A stretch of 64,000 nucleotides of DNA from Bacteroidota bacterium (GTDB lineage: Bacteria; Bacteroidota; Bacteroidia; Bacteroidales; F082): the NCBI GenBank assembly GCA_016715945.1, contig JADJXJ010000003.1:248001-312000 (forward strand). The letters are read 5' to 3'. Shown one piece after another: positions 62,714-64,000 of this stretch. Within the stretch, counting starts at the first letter, position 1. Each line of letters opens with the position of its first letter. A model generated the notes under the pieces. That model worked only from the letters and a program-made list of their open reading frames with translations. It was not told the DNA's origin and ran no database searches. The translations under genes and the position numbers were made by a program.

Positions 62714-63934
62714 ATGGGACCACTTATTCCACAAGGATTTATCAACCCCGACCTGAACCTGCTCTTTGCTTTTGTGATTGGTCTGGGATTTGGCTATGTG
62801 CTCGAACAGGGCGGGTTTTCGAATTCACGTAAACTCGCCGGTGTTTTCTACGGTTACGATTTTGTCGTGCTCAGGGTATTCTTCACTGCCGCCATCACCG
62901 CAATGCTTGGCCTGCAACTGTTCAGATACCTCGGCTGGATCGAATTCGACTTGCTCTACATCAACCCTACGTACATTTATTCGATCATTGCCGGAGGCGT
63001 GATCATGGGATTTGGTTTTATTCTGGGCGGTTTTTGCCCCGGAACCAGCATGGTTGCCGCCGTGATCGGAAAAATTGACGCCATGGTGTTTGTGCTGGGC
63101 ATGCTGATCGGTATTTTCATCTTCGGTGAAGCCTACAGCATTTTCGAACCTGTTTACACAGGCAGTTTTATTGGCAGTCCTTTTGTGTACGAATCGCTTG
63201 GGCTGTCGCGCAATGTTTTTGTGCTTCTGCTTGTAGTGATTGCGCTTTCTGCTTTCATCATCACCCGCAAAATTGAAGACAAGGTGAACGGGCTACCGGT
63301 ATCTGCCGGCATCTTTCATCCATCCTACACCGGGCCGTTCGCAATGATGCTTGGGCTGGCTGTGTTGTTTTTTGTGCTTCCCGAGCGGCCCAAAGCAAGG
63401 TGGAACGAAGTGGCAGCTGAAGAACTAATCCAAAAAATGGCCAATCCGGCCAGCTATGTCGATACCGACGAGCTGGCATGGAAACTGCTCAATCCGCAAA
63501 GCAACGACCTCTACATCGTGGATGTGCGACCCTCGGAGGACTTTGCCCTGTTCAGCCTGCCCGGCTCAATCAATATTCCTCTTGCTGAGCTGCTTGAGCC
63601 TGCATCGCTCAACAGCCTGCGCAGTGCAAAGGGACAAATTGTTTTTATCAGCAATGGTTCCACCGATGCCCAGGCTGCCTGGCTGGCCGCAGGCAGGGCA
63701 GGCCTGGAAAATATCCGGTTGCTTAAAGGCGGCCTGAATGGATTTGTGGAAGACATTTTTGTCAATGACTTCATCGCTAAAATTAAAGACGAAACCGAGC
63801 AGTTTCGTCAGCGTTTCCGTCAGGAAGCCCGCAGCAGGTTCAGCACCGGCCAGGCAGCAGGTGCAAAAACCGCCGCTCCTGCCGCCATTCCGGCTGGTAT
63901 GAAAACTGTCTCAGGCGCAAAAGGTGGATGTTAA
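62714..63934 (+). CDS. YeeE/YedE transporter second half fused to a degenerate rhodanese domain, C-terminal -GGC
   Basis: A 406-residue protein. Residues 1-222 form the second half of the YeeE/YedE transporter (GYVLEQGGFSNSRKLAGVFY; GGFCPGTSMVAA with Cys108). Residues about 245-355 form a rhodanese-like domain (LYIVDVRPSEDFALFSLPGSINIP). In its active loop the expected Cys is Ser313 (IVFISNGSTDAQAAWL), so it cannot form a persulfide and may be structural or regulatory. A flexible Ala/Gly-rich tail (about 375-406) ends in GAKGGC (Cys406). The end of the gene is followed by a second copy of the sequence coding for this tail. With the previous gene it forms the full transporter. Confidence 0.92.
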   Translation: MGPLIPQGFINPDLNLLFAFVIGLGFGYVLEQGGFSNSRKLAGVFYGYDFVVLRVFFTAAITAMLGLQLFRYLGWIEFDLLYINPTYIYSIIAGGVIMGFGFILGGFCPGTSMVAAVIGKIDAMVFVLGMLIGIFIFGEAYSIFEPVYTGSFIGSPFVYESLGLSRNVFVLLLVVIALSAFIITRKIEDKVNGLPVSAGIFHPSYTGPFAMMLGLAVLFFVLPERPKARWNEVAAEELIQKMANPASYVDTDELAWKLLNPQSNDLYIVDVRPSEDFALFSLPGSINIPLAELLEPASLNSLRSAKGQIVFISNGSTDAQAAWLAAGRAGLENIRLLKGGLNGFVEDIFVNDFIAKIKDETEQFRQRFRQEARSRFSTGQAAGAKTAAPAAIPAGMKTVSGAKGGC

Positions 63935-63958
63935 TCGCGCCGAAGGTGGATGTTAATC
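63921..63958 (+). repeat. Direct repeat spanning the stop codon of the transporter-rhodanese gene
   Basis: AAGGTGGATGTTAATC occurs at 63921-63936 and again at 63943-63958, 22 bases apart. The first copy encodes the terminal Gly-Gly-Cys and stop; the second lies in non-coding sequence. It looks like a small tandem duplication of the gene's end. Confidence 0.85.
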
Positions 63959-63977
63959 AGTTAAAACATAATGAGAT

Positions 63978-64000
63978 ATGCAAAATATAAACGATAAAAT
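63978..64000 (+). CDS. Possible start of the next gene (truncated by window edge)
   Basis: ATG at 63978 opens a frame reading MQNINDK that runs off the window. An earlier ATG at 63971 stops after eight codons. It is 43 bases after the previous stop, consistent with continuation of the sulfur cluster, but seven codons are too few to identify anything. Confidence 0.3.

Noticed and set aside
1..64000. CRISPR arrays, prophage, insertion sequences, rRNA operons
   Set aside because: No regularly spaced repeats, phage structural genes, transposases or rRNA-like sequence were found on reading both strands.

Overview
The window is chromosomal DNA of a member of the Bacteroidota, most likely an anaerobic or microaerobic Bacteroidales-type organism. 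The evidence is a SusC/SusD pair under a FecI/FecR-type sigma/anti-sigma couple, several secreted proteins with C-terminal type IX secretion (T9SS) sorting domains, a PorV/PorQ-family protein, a two-component propeller sensor, LytTR regulation, and promoter elements of the TTG-N19/20-TAnnTTTG type with few Shine-Dalgarno sequences. No prophage, IS element, CRISPR array, rRNA or plasmid function was seen. The single RNA gene is tRNA-Leu(CAA).

Layout. 1-1.7 kb: the 3' part of a P-loop protein resembling DUF4914 and a Rieske-like lipoprotein without metal ligands. 1.8-5.8 kb: a propeller sensor kinase and its LytTR response regulator. 5.9-15.7 kb: a small broken membrane-anchored gene, then a TonB-dependent receptor (frameshifted), a giant T9SS cargo protein and a PorV-like protein. 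15.8-21.2 kb: greA, a HIT hydrolase, a secreted CotH kinase-like protein, an aromatic-rich secreted protein and a lipoprotein. 21.3-27.8 kb (minus): a tolC-tetR-mfp-rnd efflux operon. 28.2-30.3 kb: an Hdr-like membrane Fe-S electron-transfer pair. 30.3-32.4 kb (minus): MlaE/MlaF-type lipid transport plus CvpA. 32.5-36.2 kb: a small lipoprotein, a SprT-like protease, mannose-1-phosphate guanylyltransferase, 3-oxoacid CoA-transferase and tRNA-Leu. 36.2-44.6 kb: a transglutaminase-like protein, a frameshifted beta-helix T9SS protein, a large PAS hybrid kinase and two HMG-CoA-lyase-family proteins. 44.8-53.1 kb: sigma factor, FecR, SusC, SusD and two surface proteins with split adhesin-type domains, closed by a terminator. 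53.1-55.9 kb (minus): two overlapping secreted cyanophycinase-family genes. 56-58.5 kb (minus): cydAB. 58.8-64 kb: an octaheme cytochrome, a cytochrome b, a tandem-rhodanese lipoprotein and a split YeeE/YedE transporter whose second half is fused to a rhodanese domain.

The last cluster is the most interesting. An octaheme cytochrome of the tetrathionate-reductase family is followed in one tight transcription unit by a membrane cytochrome b, a lipoprotein with two intact rhodanese domains, and a two-part thiosulfate-type transporter. Two of its proteins end in a bare -GGC tail, reminiscent of the SoxY carrier arm, and the rhodanese domain fused to the transporter has lost its catalytic Cys. 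A plausible reading is membrane-linked reduction of tetrathionate or another sulfur oxyanion coupled to capture and relay of the sulfane sulfur.

Three genes (5.9, 6.5-10.2 and 37.5 kb) are interrupted by small frameshifts while the flanking reading frames remain well conserved. This looks more like sequence error or very recent mutation than decay, and should be kept in mind when using the coordinates.
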